A stretch of DNA of 64,000 nucleotides from contig NZ_JAKZAM010000024.1 of the NCBI RefSeq assembly GCF_022538055.1, forward strand, positions 18,523 to 82,522, written 5' to 3'. A program made the translations under genes and the position numbers. Position 1 is the stretch's first letter. Each line of letters begins with the position of its first letter. The notes under the pieces were generated by a model. That model had not been told where the DNA came from. It did not search any database and was given only the letters and a program-made list of their open reading frames with translations. Source of the stretch: Cognataquiflexum nitidum (GTDB taxonomy: Bacteria > Bacteroidota > Bacteroidia > Cytophagales > Cyclobacteriaceae). Shown here piece by piece: positions 34,050-43,367 of this stretch.

Positions 34050-35678
34050 ATGGCAACTGACAAGAATTTATTCAAAGGCTTCTCCAGAAGGGAGTGGCTC
34101 AAAATACTCGGAGGTATTCCGATTTTTGGTGCAGTATGGACAGCAGGTTTCAGGTCTAATGAAAAGGCATTGAGCGAGCGTAATCTCTTGCTCGAAACCC
34201 TTAACATCAAAGCTTCAGCACCACCTGCCTCAGGCCCTATGACCGGGGAACCGCTACGGGTTGGCCTGATTGGGTTTGGGATAAGAGGCGAGCAACTGAT
34301 GCGGTCTTTGGGTTTTGCTAGCACAGAATGGATCGATGACATGGCCAAATCCGCTGCAGAAAATCCTGATGACAAAAGATTGGCTGAATTTCAGGCACAA
34401 GAAAGCCTCAACGTCAAACTGACGGCCATCTGCGATATTTTTGACGTGAGGGCAAAAAAGGCATTGAAATCATTCAATACCAAAGAGAACCCCTGCAAGC
34501 GCTACAAGACACATTTGGAATTATTCAACAGCGGTGAGGTGGATGCAGTCATCATTGCGACACCGGACCATTGGCATGCACCGATGGCTATTGCCGCCAT
34601 TGAGGCGGGCCTACATGTATATGTTGAAAAACCCATGACCCATACCATTCAGGAGACTTACGACCTGAGGGAGGCTTGCCGTAAAAACCCGGATATCAAA
34701 TTTGCGGTCGGCCATCAGCACCGCCAAACCCAGAGTTTTCTGACCGCACAGGATGCCATAGCGAAAAATACCTTGGGCCATGTGTCTTTGGTCGTGACGG
34801 CTACCAACAGAAACGACGACAACGGTGCCTGGCAATATGACATCCATCCGGACGCTTCTACCGAGACCATTGATTGGGATGCCTTCTTAGGTACCGCTCC
34901 CCAAATTCCATTCAATGCCGAACATTTTTTCCGATGGAGAAAGTGGTGGGCTTATGGTTCAGGTTTGTCAGGGGATTTATTGACACATGACTATGATAGG
35001 ATTAATTGTGTTTTGAAAATGGGAATTCCCAAATACATCACAGGTTCCGGAGGAGTTTACACCCACAGGGACGGAAGAAATGTTCCTGATGTGATGCAGA
35101 TCAATATGGATTTTCCGGAATTCAGTACCGGTACGAGTCAGACCCCCGGCAAAGAAAAAGGGATGACCTTGGTCTACAGTGCTACTTTGGGCAATCAATT
35201 TGATCGAGGCACGATATTGATGGGACACGATGCTTCCATGGAGTTGGGCAATATGGTCACGATCTATGCCGATCCAAGGTCCACCAAGTACAAAGACTTG
35301 ATCAAAGAAAACAGGGTAGATCCATCCGTGCCGATCTACCAATACGACCCAAGTGCCAATGGCGTAGATGCGGTCACTTCCGCCACAGCCAAATATTTTG
35401 CCAACAAGGGTTTGCTTTGGACTTATAGGGATGGCAAAAGAGTGGACTCAACTTTCCTTCACCTCAGAGAATGGATGAGCTGTATCCGCAACGGCGGTAA
35501 TCCAAGTTGTGGGATCACTGAAGGATTTGAAGAAGCCATCACAGCGCATATGGGCGGCCTATCTTACAAAATCGGCAGACGAATAGAATGGGATGCCGAG
35601 AATGAACAAATCATCGCCCTACCCGGAGAAAACCTTGATGAAATCCTTCTCAACAATGACGATGTTTTCATTTCTTGA
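34050..35678 (+). CDS. Gfo/Idh/MocA family oxidoreductase, Tat-type signal
   Basis: A 542-residue exported oxidoreductase. The N-terminus FSRREWLKILGGIPIFGAVW is Tat-like. The dinucleotide fold shows VGLIGFGIRGEQLMRSLG and LTAICDIFDVRAKKAL; the substrate motif is YVEKPMTHTIQETYDL with the normal E-K-P. ATPDHWHAPMAIAAIEAG and FRWRKWWAYGSGLSGDLLTHDYD are further conserved blocks. It is longer than the usual 350-450 residues because of extra loops after residue 300. It shares an operon with a DoxX protein. It probably acts on a sugar or glycoside in the periplasm; the substrate is unknown. A terminator follows at 35707. Confidence 0.9.
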   Translation: MATDKNLFKGFSRREWLKILGGIPIFGAVWTAGFRSNEKALSERNLLLETLNIKASAPPASGPMTGEPLRVGLIGFGIRGEQLMRSLGFASTEWIDDMAKSAAENPDDKRLAEFQAQESLNVKLTAICDIFDVRAKKALKSFNTKENPCKRYKTHLELFNSGEVDAVIIATPDHWHAPMAIAAIEAGLHVYVEKPMTHTIQETYDLREACRKNPDIKFAVGHQHRQTQSFLTAQDAIAKNTLGHVSLVVTATNRNDDNGAWQYDIHPDASTETIDWDAFLGTAPQIPFNAEHFFRWRKWWAYGSGLSGDLLTHDYDRINCVLKMGIPKYITGSGGVYTHRDGRNVPDVMQINMDFPEFSTGTSQTPGKEKGMTLVYSATLGNQFDRGTILMGHDASMELGNMVTIYADPRSTKYKDLIKENRVDPSVPIYQYDPSANGVDAVTSATAKYFANKGLLWTYRDGKRVDSTFLHLREWMSCIRNGGNPSCGITEGFEEAITAHMGGLSYKIGRRIEWDAENEQIIALPGENLDEILLNNDDVFIS

Positions 35679-35706
35679 AAAACGGGATTTTGAAAATTTC
35701 CTTTAG

Positions 35707-35743
35707 AAAAAAGGGGTTGTCCGTAAATGGCAACCCTTTTTTT
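35707..35743 (+). terminator. Intrinsic terminator after the DoxX-Gfo/Idh operon
   Basis: AAAAAAGGGGTTG and CAACCCTTTTTTT form a stem of about 12 pairs with an 11-base loop, 28 bases past the stop codon. Confidence 0.8.
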
Positions 35744-35800
35744 ATGAGCTACCCTTTGACCCAAATAGTATAAAAATTTTAGTTTAAGAAAAATTAGATT

Positions 35801-35950
35801 TACTTTAAGCTGGTCAATTCAAATTTTGAATTTTCATTGGATATTCTGGAAATTATAAAGTTTGGCTTTAATGAAACTTGGGATAAAGTAGGAAATGAGA
35901 GTATTCATTGGAATGAAATAGAAGAATTCCCAATAAAATTAGATATCTGA
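35801..35950 (+). pseudogene. Possible gene remnant upstream of the RhuM-like gene
   Basis: One frame reads a protein-like 49-residue stretch (FEFSLDILEIIKFGFNETW then DKVGNESIHWNEIEEF) that starts at a non-start codon and stops at 35950. Short protein-like pieces continue in other frames up to 36010 (for example KEDPGDFEK). There is no proper start codon, so I read it as debris of a frameshifted gene. It also means the 347 bases between 35679 and 36025 hold no intact gene. Confidence 0.3.
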
Positions 35951-36025
35951 AATTTAAAGGATTCGATATGTTTAAAAGGAAGATCCTGGAGATTTTGAAA
36001 AGTTGATAATGATGAGATAAAAAAG

Positions 36026-37009
36026 ATGAAAGCAAGAGATTTACTTTTATACCATACCGAAGATCAGAAAGTTAACGTATCTGTTTATTTTCAAAACGGG
36101 AGTTTTTGGCTGACACAAAAGGCCATGGCAGAGTTGTTTGGCGTAAATGTACCTGCCGTGAGCAAGCACCTTAAAAATATATTTGACACAAAAGAATTAG
36201 ATATTGATTCAGTTGTTTCCATTTTGGAAATAACTGCCTCAGATAGTAAAACATATTCCACCAAATTTTATCGGCTTGAGGCAATCTTGGCAGTAGGATA
36301 TCGTGTGAATTCAGTCCAAGCTACCGATTTTCGGAAATGGGCCACACAAACCCTCAATGAGTTTATTATTAAAGGATTTTTGTTAGATGATGACAGACTC
36401 AAACAAGGCAAGAATTTTGGGCAGGATTTTTTTGATGAATTACTGGAACGAATTCGCGAGATTAGAGCCAGTGAACGCAGATTTTACCAAAAAATCACTG
36501 ATTTGTATTCCTTGAGCACAGATTATGACAAAGAAAGCCAACAGACCAAAGACTTTTTTGCGGCTGTTCAAAATAAGTTACACTGGGCAATTACCGGTAA
36601 AACCGCTGCTGAAATTATTTATACAGAAGCTGATGCAACAAAACTATATATGGGTTTGAAAACTTGGAAAGCTGCTCCTGAAGGGAAAATAATGAAAAGT
36701 GATGTGGTAGTTGCCAAAAATTATCTTGCACACCAGCATATATCACAGTTAAATAGAATCGTTTCGGCTTATTTAGATTTGGCAGAAAACAATGCACAAA
36801 GAGGAATCGCCTTCAATATGTTGCAATGGACATCTTTTCTGGATAGGTTTTTAGAACTTTCCAATTATCCCATTTTAAGGGATAAAGGAAAAGTATCCAT
36901 GCTTGAAGCGAAGCTAAAGGCGGAAGGGGAATATGATAAATTTAGGGTTGTTCAAGATCAGAATTACGAAAGTGATTTTGATAAAGAGATAAAAAAGCTA
37001 AAATCCTAA
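36026..37009 (+). CDS. RhuM-family protein
   Basis: A 327-residue cytoplasmic protein of the RhuM family (named from a Salmonella pathogenicity island gene). The N-terminus VSVYFQNGSFWLTQKAMAEL and FGVNVPAVSKHLKNIF look like a helix-turn-helix, followed by TKFYRLEAILAVGYRVNS and FRKWATQTLNEFIIKGFLLDD, and the C-terminal FAAVQNKLHWAITGKTAAEI, all conserved family blocks. RhuM genes are often accessory, near restriction, Fic or mobile functions. Here it stands alone after a possible gene remnant, which suggests acquisition. Molecular function is not established. Confidence 0.88.
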   Translation: MKARDLLLYHTEDQKVNVSVYFQNGSFWLTQKAMAELFGVNVPAVSKHLKNIFDTKELDIDSVVSILEITASDSKTYSTKFYRLEAILAVGYRVNSVQATDFRKWATQTLNEFIIKGFLLDDDRLKQGKNFGQDFFDELLERIREIRASERRFYQKITDLYSLSTDYDKESQQTKDFFAAVQNKLHWAITGKTAAEIIYTEADATKLYMGLKTWKAAPEGKIMKSDVVVAKNYLAHQHISQLNRIVSAYLDLAENNAQRGIAFNMLQWTSFLDRFLELSNYPILRDKGKVSMLEAKLKAEGEYDKFRVVQDQNYESDFDKEIKKLKS

Positions 37010-37089
37010 GGATTATCTATCAACGCATCTTACATGTTTGATTGTTTTACATAAGAATCAGGTTTTTTTTCCATAAAAGTCCAATTCTC

Positions 37090-38355
37090 CTAAGCAAAAG
37101 GCTTATCAATCGCCGGACTCGGAGCGCTGAAGAACTTGGGGCCTGAAGCAGACATGTAAAAACAATCCTCCACCCTGACGCCAAACTCACCCACGATGTA
37201 AATCCCGGGCTCATTGCTGAAACACATTCCTTCCTGAAGTGGGGTTTTGTTGCCACGCACCAGATTGGTCCATTCGTGGACATCAAGGCCGATCCCGTGC
37301 CCAAGCCGGTGGCTGAAATATTTGTAATCAGGTCCAAATCCACCTTTGCTGACAATTCCCCTTGCCACAGCATCCATTTGCTCACAGGTAGTCCCCTGTT
37401 GTGCAGCAAGTTCTATCGCTTTTTGCTGTGCCTCCCTTGCGATATTCCATACCTCCGTATGTCGGGCTGTTGGTTTTCCAAAAACAATCGTCCGGCTGAT
37501 GTCTGAGGTATATCCTTCTATTTTACAGCCGCCGTCGGCCAAAACAAGGTCGCCTTCTTTGAGTCTCTGTGGGGTACTGCTTCCATGGGGGAATGCAGAC
37601 CATTCCCCAAAATTAGCACCTATCGAGCCTTTTGCTCCCAAAACCAGATGCGCCTCGGTGGCAACCCTGCTGAAATCCGCTTGGGTCATGCCTTCATAAA
37701 GCGAATCAAAAAGTACTTGGTAGGCAGCAATCGTGATGTCATTGGCTTTTTGCATCAGGGCAATTTCAGCGGGCGATTTATACATCCTGCATCCCGCAGT
37801 GATAGGATCTGCAAGGACAAAATTCAGTCTTGAGCTTTCTTTTTTGATGCCATCATATAGGAAAAACCTCGAACGCTCTTCAATTCCGACAGTCTGATTG
37901 GGAGTGCCTTTGTCCTTCAAGATTCCCGCAACCACCTGATAAGGGCTTTCATGCTCTTCCCAAGTGCGTATGTCGGAACCGAATTTTACCAATTCAGTCA
38001 CTTTGTCTTCTTCAAACTTTGGACATACATAAGCGATATCACCTTTGGCGGGAATAATTGCCGCTACCATCCTTTCTGAAAGGAAAAAATCGAAATCCAA
38101 AAAGTAAGCCATACTTGTCCCCGGTTCGAGAAATAGCGCATCTATTTTGTTAGCCATCATCAGACTTTGTGCTTTGGCTATCCTGCCCAATCTTTCCTCA
38201 CGACTGATGGGAACAATATCCGCGGTCATGGGCTTTAACCCTTTCAAAGCCTTTGGAAAATCTTTTTCCTGGCTGTTTGCAAAACTTAATGAAGGGATAG
38301 CCAGGCCGGGGGCCAATGAGGCGAGTTTGAGGAAATTGCGTCTGTTGAATGTCAT
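37090..38355 (-). CDS. M24-family Xaa-Pro aminopeptidase-like protein, Tat signal
   Basis: A 421-residue creatinase/prolidase-type protein with a Tat signal (NRRNFLKLASLAPGLAIPS). The N-terminal creatinase-like domain includes IDALFLEPGTSMAYFLDFDF. The catalytic pita-bread domain has metal ligands in LADGGCKIEGYTSDISRT (two Asp), HRLGHGIGLDVHE (His), NEPGIY (Glu) and VRVEDCF (Glu). Expected activity is removal of an N-terminal residue before proline from peptides, in the periplasm. It is convergent with the RhuM-like gene and divergent from the malonate module. A full set of ligands argues for an active enzyme. Confidence 0.92.
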   Translation of the reverse strand: MTFNRRNFLKLASLAPGLAIPSLSFANSQEKDFPKALKGLKPMTADIVPISREERLGRIAKAQSLMMANKIDALFLEPGTSMAYFLDFDFFLSERMVAAIIPAKGDIAYVCPKFEEDKVTELVKFGSDIRTWEEHESPYQVVAGILKDKGTPNQTVGIEERSRFFLYDGIKKESSRLNFVLADPITAGCRMYKSPAEIALMQKANDITIAAYQVLFDSLYEGMTQADFSRVATEAHLVLGAKGSIGANFGEWSAFPHGSSTPQRLKEGDLVLADGGCKIEGYTSDISRTIVFGKPTARHTEVWNIAREAQQKAIELAAQQGTTCEQMDAVARGIVSKGGFGPDYKYFSHRLGHGIGLDVHEWTNLVRGNKTPLQEGMCFSNEPGIYIVGEFGVRVEDCFYMSASGPKFFSAPSPAIDKPFA

Positions 38356-38523
38356 ATAGATGAGGCTATTAAATTCTCACTAAAATAGGCTTTGATTTTG
38401 GAATATTGCAATCAAGTTGGTTCAAATAAATGATCGCCTCTTGGGATTCGTACCATTTTTTAGCTACGAGACCAACAATCGATTGAATTTCGGTTTAATT
38501 TGAGCCTTCCAAACAAACCTGTT

Positions 38524-39999
38524 ATGCTCCGACTTATTGAAAACGCCAAAATGTTTGCAACCAAGTGCGCCATTGTGGACCAATCTGATTCTTATTCTTT
38601 TCAAGACCTTTTGAACAGGAGTGAAGTGATTGCCTTGCATCTCCTGCAGGGAAAAGAGGACCTTGGCCAAATGCGGATTGCCTTTATGATAGCGCCGGGG
38701 TTTGATTATGTGGCGGTGCAGTGGGGCATTTGGCGGGCAGGAGGCATAGCGGTACCGCTTTGTGTCACTTATCCTTTGCCTTCCCTCCAATATGTGGTGG
38801 AAGATACGGTTGCAGAAATGATCATTTGCGGACCGGAATATGAAGATATCCTGTCTCCTTTTTCTATGATGCCCAATGTCCGATTTATAAGAATGTCAGG
38901 TTTATCTAAAAATGAATCCGGGAATTTACCTGAAATAGAAAACCAAAGAGGCGCGATGATTCTCTACACCAGCGGGACGACAAGTCTTCCCAAGGGAGTC
39001 CTGACCACCCATGTGAATATCGAGGCACAGGTCAGTACCTTGGTAGATGCCTGGCAATGGAGTTCTTCGGATTACACCCTTTCGATCCTGCCCCTGCACC
39101 ATGTACACGGCATTATCAACGTCAATTCATGTGCGCTTTGGTCTGGGGCGACGGTAGAGTTTTTACCAAATTTTGATGCCAAAAAGGTGTTCGAAATTTT
39201 CATGGAAGGCAAGGTCAATGTTTTAATGGCGGTTCCCACCATCTATTTCAAGTTGATCGCTTACTATGAAAACCTTTCTCAGACTGAGCAAATGAAGGTT
39301 ACGGAAAGATTGAAGGAATTCAGGCTGATGGTATCGGGTTCGGCGGCGTTGCCGGTATCAGTGATGGAGAAGTGGCACGGCATCTCGGGACATTACTTGC
39401 TCGAAAGATACGGCATGACCGAAATCGGCATGGCCATCAGCAATCCCTATGAGAGTACACGGCGTGCGGGTTATATAGGAATGCCACTCAAGGGAGTGGA
39501 GGTCAGACTTTGTGATGAGGCCGACAGGGTAATTCCATCGGACCAACCCGGTGAAATCCAGGTCATGGGCGGCAATGTTTTCAAAGAATATTGGGGCAAA
39601 CCCGAAGCTACAGCAAAAGCATTCACATCTGATGGTTGGTTCAAAACCGGAGATATTGCCGTCGTGGAAGATGGGTATTTCAAGATCCTCGGAAGGGACT
39701 CGGTGGATATCATCAAATCCGGAGGATACAAAATCTCCGCCTTGGAAATCGAGGAAGTCCTTCGGAAATATCCGGGTGTCAAGGATTGTGGGGTGGTAGG
39801 AATTCCAGATGAGGAATGGGGGGAATTGGTAGCAGCCGCTTTGGTGACAGAAAAAGATATAGATGTAAGTGTCCTGAATGCTTGGATAAGGGAAAGGATG
39901 CCTGCCTACAAAACACCGAGAAAGTACCTTGTTGTGGAAGATTTACCGCGAAATGCGATGGGGAAAGTCACCAAAAATGAATTGAAAAAGCTATTTTAA
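38524..39999 (+). CDS. matB: Malonyl-CoA synthetase-like AMP-forming ligase (MatB/ACSF3 type)
   Basis: A 491-residue acyl-CoA synthetase. ATG 38524 is preferred; TTG 38500 would add 8 residues. The AMP-binding P-loop is ILYTSGTTSLPKG, followed by LPLHHVHG, LLERYGMTEIGMAISNPY (A5 motif), GWFKTGDIA, and GRDSVDIIKSGGYKISALEIE (A8 hinge). The catalytic Lys is in NAMGKVTKNEL. The A5 and A8 blocks look much more like MatB and mitochondrial ACSF3 malonyl-CoA synthetases than like long-chain or acetate ligases. The next two genes encode MadL and MadM malonate transporter subunits, which supports malonate plus CoA plus ATP to malonyl-CoA. The three genes are almost contiguous. Confidence 0.85.
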   Translation: MLRLIENAKMFATKCAIVDQSDSYSFQDLLNRSEVIALHLLQGKEDLGQMRIAFMIAPGFDYVAVQWGIWRAGGIAVPLCVTYPLPSLQYVVEDTVAEMIICGPEYEDILSPFSMMPNVRFIRMSGLSKNESGNLPEIENQRGAMILYTSGTTSLPKGVLTTHVNIEAQVSTLVDAWQWSSSDYTLSILPLHHVHGIINVNSCALWSGATVEFLPNFDAKKVFEIFMEGKVNVLMAVPTIYFKLIAYYENLSQTEQMKVTERLKEFRLMVSGSAALPVSVMEKWHGISGHYLLERYGMTEIGMAISNPYESTRRAGYIGMPLKGVEVRLCDEADRVIPSDQPGEIQVMGGNVFKEYWGKPEATAKAFTSDGWFKTGDIAVVEDGYFKILGRDSVDIIKSGGYKISALEIEEVLRKYPGVKDCGVVGIPDEEWGELVAAALVTEKDIDVSVLNAWIRERMPAYKTPRKYLVVEDLPRNAMGKVTKNELKKLF

Positions 40000-40008
40000 C
40001 CTGAAAAC

Positions 40009-40371
40009 ATGAAAATAATTTACGGAGTCGCCCTTTTGGCACTTTCCTATTTGATCGGGCAGTGGTTGGGTGAGTTTTTTGGAAACCTACTCGGCATCAA
40101 TGCCAATGTCGGGGGAGTAGGATTTGCGATGATCATCTTGATGGTCTTGAAGGAATGGTTTATCAAAAACAGTTGGATGAGTCCTGATATAGATTCCGGC
40201 ATAGAATTTTGGAACAAAATGTATATCCCCGTGGTCATTGCGATGGCGGCAAGCCTCAATGTCAAATCCGCAGTTTCGACAGGTACTTTGGCCATTGTTG
40301 CAGGGGCAATTCCTGTGGTTGTTTCTTTTTTTGTTTTCCCCATGATTCTCAAAAATTTTCATAAAAACTGA
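40009..40371 (+). CDS. madL: Malonate transporter subunit MadL
   Basis: A 120-residue membrane protein with four hydrophobic segments (ALLALSYLIGQWLGEFFGN, VGGVGFAMIILMVL, VVIAMAASLNVKSAVSTG, VAGAIPVVVSFFVFPMIL). Size, topology and the GINANVGGVGFAMI block fit MadL, the small partner of the two-component malonate carrier of malonate-using bacteria. It starts 9 bases after the synthetase stop and its own stop is one base before the MadM start. Function depends on pairing with MadM. Confidence 0.87.
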   Translation: MKIIYGVALLALSYLIGQWLGEFFGNLLGINANVGGVGFAMIILMVLKEWFIKNSWMSPDIDSGIEFWNKMYIPVVIAMAASLNVKSAVSTGTLAIVAGAIPVVVSFFVFPMILKNFHKN

Positions 40372-40372
40372 G

Positions 40373-41131
40373 ATGGATATATTTCTGAATTTGGTGGGAA
40401 AAAACGGCCTTATTTTTGGCTTTTTGGTGATTGGGATCATTGTGGCCTTTTCTGAGCTTTTTTCTAAAAAAGTATTGAACTCCAAAATTCCGGGATCGGC
40501 AATTGCCATTTTCTTAGGCCTGGTTCTCGGCTATGTGGGTGGGGTATTTTCAGGAGGTGAAAAAGGATTGGCCGACATTGCCATTTTCAAGGGAGTCGGG
40601 ATCCTGGGCGGCGCCATGTTCCGGGACTTTGCGATCGTTGCAACTGCTATCGGAGCTAGTTTTTATTTGGTACGGAAGGCGGGTTTGTTGGGCATGATTT
40701 CTTTGTTTTTTGGTATTGGGCTTTTCTTCTTCATGGGGGTTTTGCTCGCCTATGCATGGGGATATCGGGATGCAGCAAGTCTCTGTACAATTGGTGCGGG
40801 AGCTTGTACCTACATTGTAGGCCCTGTGACCGGTGCGGCGGTGGGGGCAAGTTCGGAGGTGATTGCGCTGAGCATTGCTGCAGGCGTGGTCAAGACCATC
40901 GCGGTAACCATCATTACGCCAATTGCTGCCAATAAAATAGGACTGAACAGCCCGGAATCAGCCATGGCATTTGGTGGATTGATGGGGACATCGAGTGGCG
41001 TAGCTGCCGGATTGGCTGCAACAGATCCGAAGTTGGTGCCCTACGGCGCGGTGACCGCGACTTTCTACACGGGATTGGGTTGCCTGATTTGTCCTTCGCT
41101 GTTTTATATTTTGTTGGAAATGATTTTTTGA
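40373..41131 (+). CDS. madM: Malonate transporter subunit MadM
   Basis: A 252-residue membrane protein, usual length for MadM, with about eight helices. It contains GSAIAIFLGLVLGYVGGVFSG, GGAMFRDFAIVATAIGAS, LCTIGAGACTYIVGPVTGAA and AMAFGGLMGTSSGVAAGLAA, characteristic of the family. With MadL it should import malonate, likely with a cation. It starts immediately after madL and 6 bases before the GNAT gene. No malonate decarboxylase subunits (MadA-E type) are encoded here, so imported malonate appears to be activated to the CoA ester instead. Confidence 0.9.
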   Translation: MDIFLNLVGKNGLIFGFLVIGIIVAFSELFSKKVLNSKIPGSAIAIFLGLVLGYVGGVFSGGEKGLADIAIFKGVGILGGAMFRDFAIVATAIGASFYLVRKAGLLGMISLFFGIGLFFFMGVLLAYAWGYRDAASLCTIGAGACTYIVGPVTGAAVGASSEVIALSIAAGVVKTIAVTIITPIAANKIGLNSPESAMAFGGLMGTSSGVAAGLAATDPKLVPYGAVTATFYTGLGCLICPSLFYILLEMIF

Positions 41132-41137
41132 AAAAAG

Positions 41138-41539
41138 ATGACAATCAAAGAAGTTTCTATAGACCAAATTCTCCCTATCCGCCAACAGGTCATGTGGCCC
41201 GATAAGCCCATTGATTTTGTCCGGGTTCCTGAAGATGAAAATGGGATCCACTTTGGGTTGTTTGTGCAGGAGAATCTGATTTCGGTAGTTTCGGTTTTTA
41301 TCCACGGGCAGGAAGCCCAATTCAGAAAGTTTGCCACCTTGGAACAGTTTCAGGAAAAAGGACACGGATCAAAACTCCTTCAGTACATTTTTGATTTTTT
41401 GGAAGAAAAAAACATCAGCCGAATCTGGTGCAATGCAAGGATTTCAAAAGCCGCTTATTATCAAAAATTCGGAATGACCACCACGGCAGCCACTTTTGAA
41501 AAAGAAGGGATGGAATATGTGGTGATGGAAAGGATTTGA
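41138..41539 (+). CDS. GNAT-family N-acetyltransferase
   Basis: A 133-residue single-domain GNAT protein. The central strand and acetyl-CoA loop read RKFATLEQFQEKGHGSKLLQ, with the Q/R-x-x-G-x-G-like QEKGHGS, followed by WCNARISKAAYYQKFGM, a normal GNAT C-terminus. It is 6 bases after madM and on the same strand, so it shares the malonate operon, but a functional link is not evident. Substrate unknown. Confidence 0.87.
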   Translation: MTIKEVSIDQILPIRQQVMWPDKPIDFVRVPEDENGIHFGLFVQENLISVVSVFIHGQEAQFRKFATLEQFQEKGHGSKLLQYIFDFLEEKNISRIWCNARISKAAYYQKFGMTTTAATFEKEGMEYVVMERI

Positions 41540-41834
41540 GAAAGGCAAGATTTTTGATTTTATCCAAAAAAAATTTTCACCGATTTTTGATTTTTTTACC
41601 AAAAAACAGTGGATGTACATTCATTTTCCGCAACCGTTATAGATCGGTTAAAAAGCGGGATTTGGGTTTGGTACTTCCTCAAAAAACGCTGTTTAAGTGC
41701 TGTTTAGCCATTTCATCGTTTTTCATACGATGAATTTTTAGAAGATTATTTTTCTATTTTAGAATTCCCAAAATGGGGTCTCCTCATTTTGGGATAGAAA
41801 CTCAAAGTTACCTGACCCAATTAACCTCCCTTGT
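41540..41834. other. Intergenic region with a 10-bp-stem hairpin before the sugar transporter
   Basis: No gene is present. TCCCAAAATG at 41766-41775 and CATTTTGGGA at 41785-41794 form a 10-bp perfect stem with a 9-base loop, 40 bases before the transporter start. There is no T-run, so it may be an operator or an RNA leader hairpin rather than a terminator. TATTTTAG at 41755-41762 is a weak -7 candidate. Confidence 0.5.
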
Positions 41835-43316
41835 ATGAGTAAACCACGTCTTTCCTTTCAACAGATCATCAATATGAATGTCGGCTTTTTTGGCATTCAA
41901 TACAGCTTTGGATTGCAGCAGAGTGCAGTCAACCCGATCTATGACATGCTTGGGGCTCAACCGCATGAAATCCCCATCCTGAACCTTGCCGGACCGATGA
42001 CAGGATTGCTCATACAGCCGATCATCGGAGCTTTGAGTGACAGGACTTGGAGCCCAAGATTTGGCAGAAGGAAGCCTTTCTTCTTCATAGGCGCAGTTTT
42101 TTGTAGCATCTGTCTCTTTCTTTATCCGTTCAGCAGTTCGCTTTGGATGGCAGCAGGCTTGCTTTGGGTCTTGGATGCAGCCAACAATACCGCGATGGAA
42201 CCTTACCGTGCATTGATTGCTGACAAACTTCCCGAAGAACAATATGCTACAGGATTTCTTTCCCAAAGTTTCTTTACCGGATTGGGGATAACCCTCGCCA
42301 ATATTTCGCTATTTATCTTTCAGATGTACATTCCGGGAACTGCCGGTTCTCTCCCAGTTTGGGTGTATGCCTCCTTCTTTTTAGGTTCAATCTGTTCGAT
42401 TACCTCTGTGGGATGGAGTATTTACAAAACCCCCGAAATCCCTCCCACTGAGCAGGAATTACTGGTTTTGAATGAGAAAAACAAAGGGCTTCCGCATCCT
42501 GCCATCCAGTTTTTCCTCTCCTTGATTACCTCCTTATTGGTGTATATTCTCTTTACCCTGCTTTTGATTCCTTCGATTTTTGACAGGACTTTGATTCCTC
42601 GTCTGATTACCTCGATGGAGAAAAATAAATATTCACGTATCCTTTTCGGCGAAAATCTGGAAATCATCCACTCTGTCGTCGACATGCCTTCGGTGATGTG
42701 GAAGCTTGCCTTGGTGTACCTTTTCCAATGGTATGCGCTCTTTGTCTATTGGCAGAATGCTGCAAAAAGCATCGCCCAATCGGTCTGGAAAACTTCTCCT
42801 GCAGCCGATATGAAGTTGTTTGAAGAAGCAGTGGGATGGACCGGTCTGGTCAATGGCTGGTATAATGTCGTCACCTTTATGTCTGCTTTCGCCTTGGTTG
42901 GCGTAGCTAAAAAATTCGGCCCACGCAAAGTCCATTTCATCTGCCTGATTCTGGCGGGACTTGGCTTGCTGGCTTTCCCTCATATAGAAAACAAATATGC
43001 CCTGCTCGTTCCCATGACCGGATTTGGTATCGCCTGGGCGAGCATGATGGGAATACCTTACCTGCTTGTGGTCAATGAAATCCCCAAAGAACGATATGGA
43101 GTCTACATGGGAATCATCAACATGATGATCGTGATTCCGATGATCCTGCAGACCTTGAGTTTTGGATTTATATCAAAATATTTCCTCAGCAACGATCCCG
43201 GGGTTGCCATTACTTTTGCCGGGGCATTGTTGCTTTTGGCAGCATTGGCCACTTTGAGAATCAAAGAAACCCATGATATCGATACCGCATCAGCCCCGAT
43301 GGGAGGCGGACATTGA
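41835..43316 (+). CDS. MFS sugar transporter, SLC45/sucrose-maltose type
   Basis: A 493-residue inner membrane permease with 12 hydrophobic segments. ALSDRTWSPRFGRRKPFFF is the conserved loop 2-3 motif of SLC45/GPH-like sugar carriers, and LLIQPIIGALSDR and ANNTAMEPYRALIADKLP are typical. The gene precedes, by 51 bases, an amylosucrase-like gene, so sucrose or another alpha-glucoside is the likely cargo. A large loop or extra helix (about residues 205-290, SLITSLLVYILFTLLLIP) separates the two halves. Substrate is an inference from the partner gene. Confidence 0.87.
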   Translation: MSKPRLSFQQIINMNVGFFGIQYSFGLQQSAVNPIYDMLGAQPHEIPILNLAGPMTGLLIQPIIGALSDRTWSPRFGRRKPFFFIGAVFCSICLFLYPFSSSLWMAAGLLWVLDAANNTAMEPYRALIADKLPEEQYATGFLSQSFFTGLGITLANISLFIFQMYIPGTAGSLPVWVYASFFLGSICSITSVGWSIYKTPEIPPTEQELLVLNEKNKGLPHPAIQFFLSLITSLLVYILFTLLLIPSIFDRTLIPRLITSMEKNKYSRILFGENLEIIHSVVDMPSVMWKLALVYLFQWYALFVYWQNAAKSIAQSVWKTSPAADMKLFEEAVGWTGLVNGWYNVVTFMSAFALVGVAKKFGPRKVHFICLILAGLGLLAFPHIENKYALLVPMTGFGIAWASMMGIPYLLVVNEIPKERYGVYMGIINMMIVIPMILQTLSFGFISKYFLSNDPGVAITFAGALLLLAALATLRIKETHDIDTASAPMGGGH

Positions 43317-43367
43317 TACAGATGCTGTTTTCTATTACTTAATCAAAAAGAAAAAATACCCTTTTCC

